Both the position numbers and the translations under genes were made by a program. A DNA stretch of 25,738 nt from Candidatus Pelagibacter sp. (GTDB lineage Bacteria; Pseudomonadota; Alphaproteobacteria; Pelagibacterales; Pelagibacteraceae). Below, piece after piece: positions 24,188 through 25,738 of the stretch. The notes beneath the pieces were generated by a model. That model was not told the origin of the DNA and searched no databases. It was given only the letters and a program-made list of their open reading frames with translations. The stretch spans positions 1 through 25,738 of the forward strand of contig JAPYTV010000008.1 of the NCBI GenBank assembly GCA_029941985.1. Direction: 5' to 3'. The stretch's first letter is position 1. Every line of letters begins with the position of its first letter.

Positions 24188-25064
24188 ATAAATCTTTCAA
24201 GTAAATAAATACAGCAATCCAAATCAAAATGAAACTTACTAACTTCGAAGTAGAAAAGCCTTCATTATAATAAAAAAAGCCTAGTATAAATTGAAAAGTA
24301 GGAGTTATATAGAAAATCATTCCTGTTGGTCCTAATCCACAAAGCTCAACACCTCGAACATAAAGAAATAAGGGAATCACTGTCATGGGGCCAGCCAACA
24401 ATAGTAAAAACATTACTGAGGGGTTTGAAAAACTAAAATCATTAAAATTGTTTTTAATAATAAAAAAGAATATCAGGACTACAAATGGTAGTATAAATAA
24501 GCTTTCGATTAATAAACCTATATCAGTATCAACGTTTATTTTTTTTCTTAATAAATTATAAAAACCCCAACTAAATGCTACAATTAATCCAACCCAAGGT
24601 ATAGAATTGAAATTAAAGAAAATTAAAAATATTATTGAAATTATGACAAGTATAACGGAAATAATTCTTTTTGTATTAAGTTTTTCTTTAAAAAAAATAA
24701 ACCCTAAGAAAACACTTAAGATCGGCATTATAAAATATCCAAAACTAGCATCGATAATTTGTTCTGTAGAAACTGCATAAATCCATACAGTCCAGTTTAT
24801 GAAAATTAATAAACCTGAAAAAAAAAGAGTAATTAGTTTTTTAGTATCAGATATTATGTTTAGAAATATATTCCATTTAGAGAGATAAAAAGTAGACAAT
24901 ATAAGTATGACTGCTGTCCAAATACATCTATGAACTACAACTTCAATATGTCCTGCAAAAGATACATATTTAAAATAAATTACCCCTACTACACCCCACC
25001 AAAATGAAGCTAAAGCCGTTAATCCAATACCTTTGTTGAAATCTGTTGTTTTATTTACTTCCAT
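24174..25064 (-). CDS. rarD: RarD-type EamA/DMT superfamily transporter
   Basis: An inner-membrane protein of about 296 residues with ten hydrophobic segments in two EamA repeats. RarD features include SFWWGVVGVIYFKYV near the N-terminus, HRCIWTAV, FINWTVWIYAV, ASFGYFIMPI and the C-terminal GPTGMIFYITPTFQF. RarD relatives are putative drug/metabolite exporters; the substrate is not known. I chose the ATG at 25064; the frame stays open to 25178 but the extra 38 residues lie inside the upstream membrane-protein gene. It overlaps that gene by 14 bases and mltB by 14. Confidence 0.92.
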   Translation of the reverse strand: MEVNKTTDFNKGIGLTALASFWWGVVGVIYFKYVSFAGHIEVVVHRCIWTAVILILSTFYLSKWNIFLNIISDTKKLITLFFSGLLIFINWTVWIYAVSTEQIIDASFGYFIMPILSVFLGFIFFKEKLNTKRIISVILVIISIIFLIFFNFNSIPWVGLIVAFSWGFYNLLRKKINVDTDIGLLIESLFILPFVVLIFFFIIKNNFNDFSFSNPSVMFLLLLAGPMTVIPLFLYVRGVELCGLGPTGMIFYITPTFQFILGFFYYNEGFSTSKLVSFILIWIAVFIYLKDLYESS

Positions 25065-25716
25065 ATATAATTTTAAAATCCTCCTTTTCTGTACAGAAAT
25101 AATGCAACCATCCACCAATATAAGAGTAAGCAGCAAATACAAACACTGCTTTTGATCCTGAGGAAATAGCAAGACCAAAAAATAAACCTATAGCAAAAGT
25201 GTACATTGCGTTAGAAGACCATTTAAAAATCCCTCTTCTTTCAAAAGGTTTATCTTTGTAGCTTAAATCAAAATGATCGATCCCAGTTGCTCGCATAAAT
25301 CCAAAATATTTTTTTATAGAATACAACGTATAAATGACTGGGATAAAAATTAACACAGATATGCTCCATGCTATCCATCCTGGAATAAACCAAGAACCAT
25401 AATCAGCAAAACATAATCCTACAGAAAATAATCTTAAAATCATTATTATAAAAAAAATTGCAGCATAAACTTTGAATCCAATGGTTCTGCTAATTATTTT
25501 CCAACATAATTCTGATCTCCAGCATAACCAAACATAACTTTGATGGAGTAATGGAGTTGACATAGAAAATAAGAACCAATTTTTTGAGCTAATCCCAAGA
25601 AAGACATTTGAGTCAGTTTCAAAATCAACCATCTTGAGAGCTACATAATATAAAACGATTAGTCCACCGATGTGCCAAATTTGATGCTTAAAAAAAAAAC
25701 TTAATTTATTTTCCAT
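25051..25716 (-). CDS. PEMT/ICMT-like membrane methyltransferase candidate
   Basis: A 221-residue integral membrane protein with about five or six hydrophobic segments. The C-terminal part (about 160-221) resembles phospholipid/isoprenylcysteine methyltransferase folds: RRGIFKWSSNAMYTFAIGL (like the RHPxY region) and WLHYFCTEKEDFKIIYG, the H-x4-E-K-x-D/E signature with the Y-G ending. It would use S-adenosylmethionine to methylate a lipid or other hydrophobic substrate. The canonical RHP is replaced by KWSSNAMY, so activity is not certain. It is the first visible gene of the ten-gene minus-strand run; its ATG lies 22 bases from the window edge, so promoter and upstream genes are not seen. Confidence 0.6.
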   Translation of the reverse strand: MENKLSFFFKHQIWHIGGLIVLYYVALKMVDFETDSNVFLGISSKNWFLFSMSTPLLHQSYVWLCWRSELCWKIISRTIGFKVYAAIFFIIMILRLFSVGLCFADYGSWFIPGWIAWSISVLIFIPVIYTLYSIKKYFGFMRATGIDHFDLSYKDKPFERRGIFKWSSNAMYTFAIGLFFGLAISSGSKAVFVFAAYSYIGGWLHYFCTEKEDFKIIYGSK

Positions 25717-25738
25717 TAATTTAACAAACCCAGAACCA

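Noticed and set aside
25065..25178. N-terminal extension of rarD
   Set aside because: It overlaps the upstream membrane-protein gene in another frame, and RarD homologues begin near the ATG at 25064.

Overview
The window looks like chromosomal DNA from a streamlined, very AT-rich alphaproteobacterium, of the SAR11/HIMB59 marine type by general appearance. Three things point there: long A/T homopolymers and Lys/Asn/Ile-rich proteins; almost no intergenic space, with most neighbouring genes overlapping by 1-14 bases; and alphaproteobacterial gene sets (an NDUFS4-like complex I accessory gene beside tRNA-Pro, glpX-recJ, and an mltB-rlpA-dac-tmk-holB-metG-tatD-MBL run). No 16S rRNA is present, so the exact lineage is inference.

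Layout. Positions 1-370 hold no protein gene I can support, but 6-185 is a GC-rich, highly self-complementary block of unknown identity, followed by an AT-rich leader with a promoter and a palindrome. A complete tyrosine recombinase (371-1327) overlaps a glycosyltransferase gene (1327-2058) by one base. Converging on these is an eight-gene minus-strand operon (10197 down to 2055): a GIY-YIG protein, a double glycosyltransferase, a GDP-mannose-4,6-dehydratase-like enzyme, a GT9-like and a GT4-like transferase, and the GDP-manno-heptose pathway (GmhA, HddA, and an HddC-GmhB fusion). tRNA-Glu borders this accessory segment at 10236-10310. The simplest reading is a surface-glycan island at a tRNA gene making a heptose, perhaps 6-deoxyheptose, polysaccharide. 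hddA is split by a one-base shift at an 11-base homopolymer.

From 10352 to 14364 (minus strand) lie recJ, glpX, a short SbmA/BacA-type gene, the NDUFS4-like gene and tRNA-Pro. A divergent plus-strand operon (14459-16678) encodes a zinc-ribbon membrane protein, the NhaA Na+/H+ antiporter and an exported glutathione peroxidase-like protein. The rest (25716 down to 16673, minus strand) is a ten-gene run: a PEMT/ICMT-like membrane protein, rarD, mltB, rlpA-like, a D,D-carboxypeptidase, tmk, holB, metG, tatD and a metallo-beta-lactamase-fold hydrolase.

The core genes are ordinary. The unusual material is concentrated in the first 10 kb: the structured GC-rich element beside the recombinase, the recombinase-glycosyltransferase pair, the frameshifted kinase, the fused heptose enzyme without zinc ligands, the tandem transferase, and a tRNA-Glu with a mismatch in its anticodon stem. 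I found no CRISPR array, rRNA or recognisable insertion sequence.
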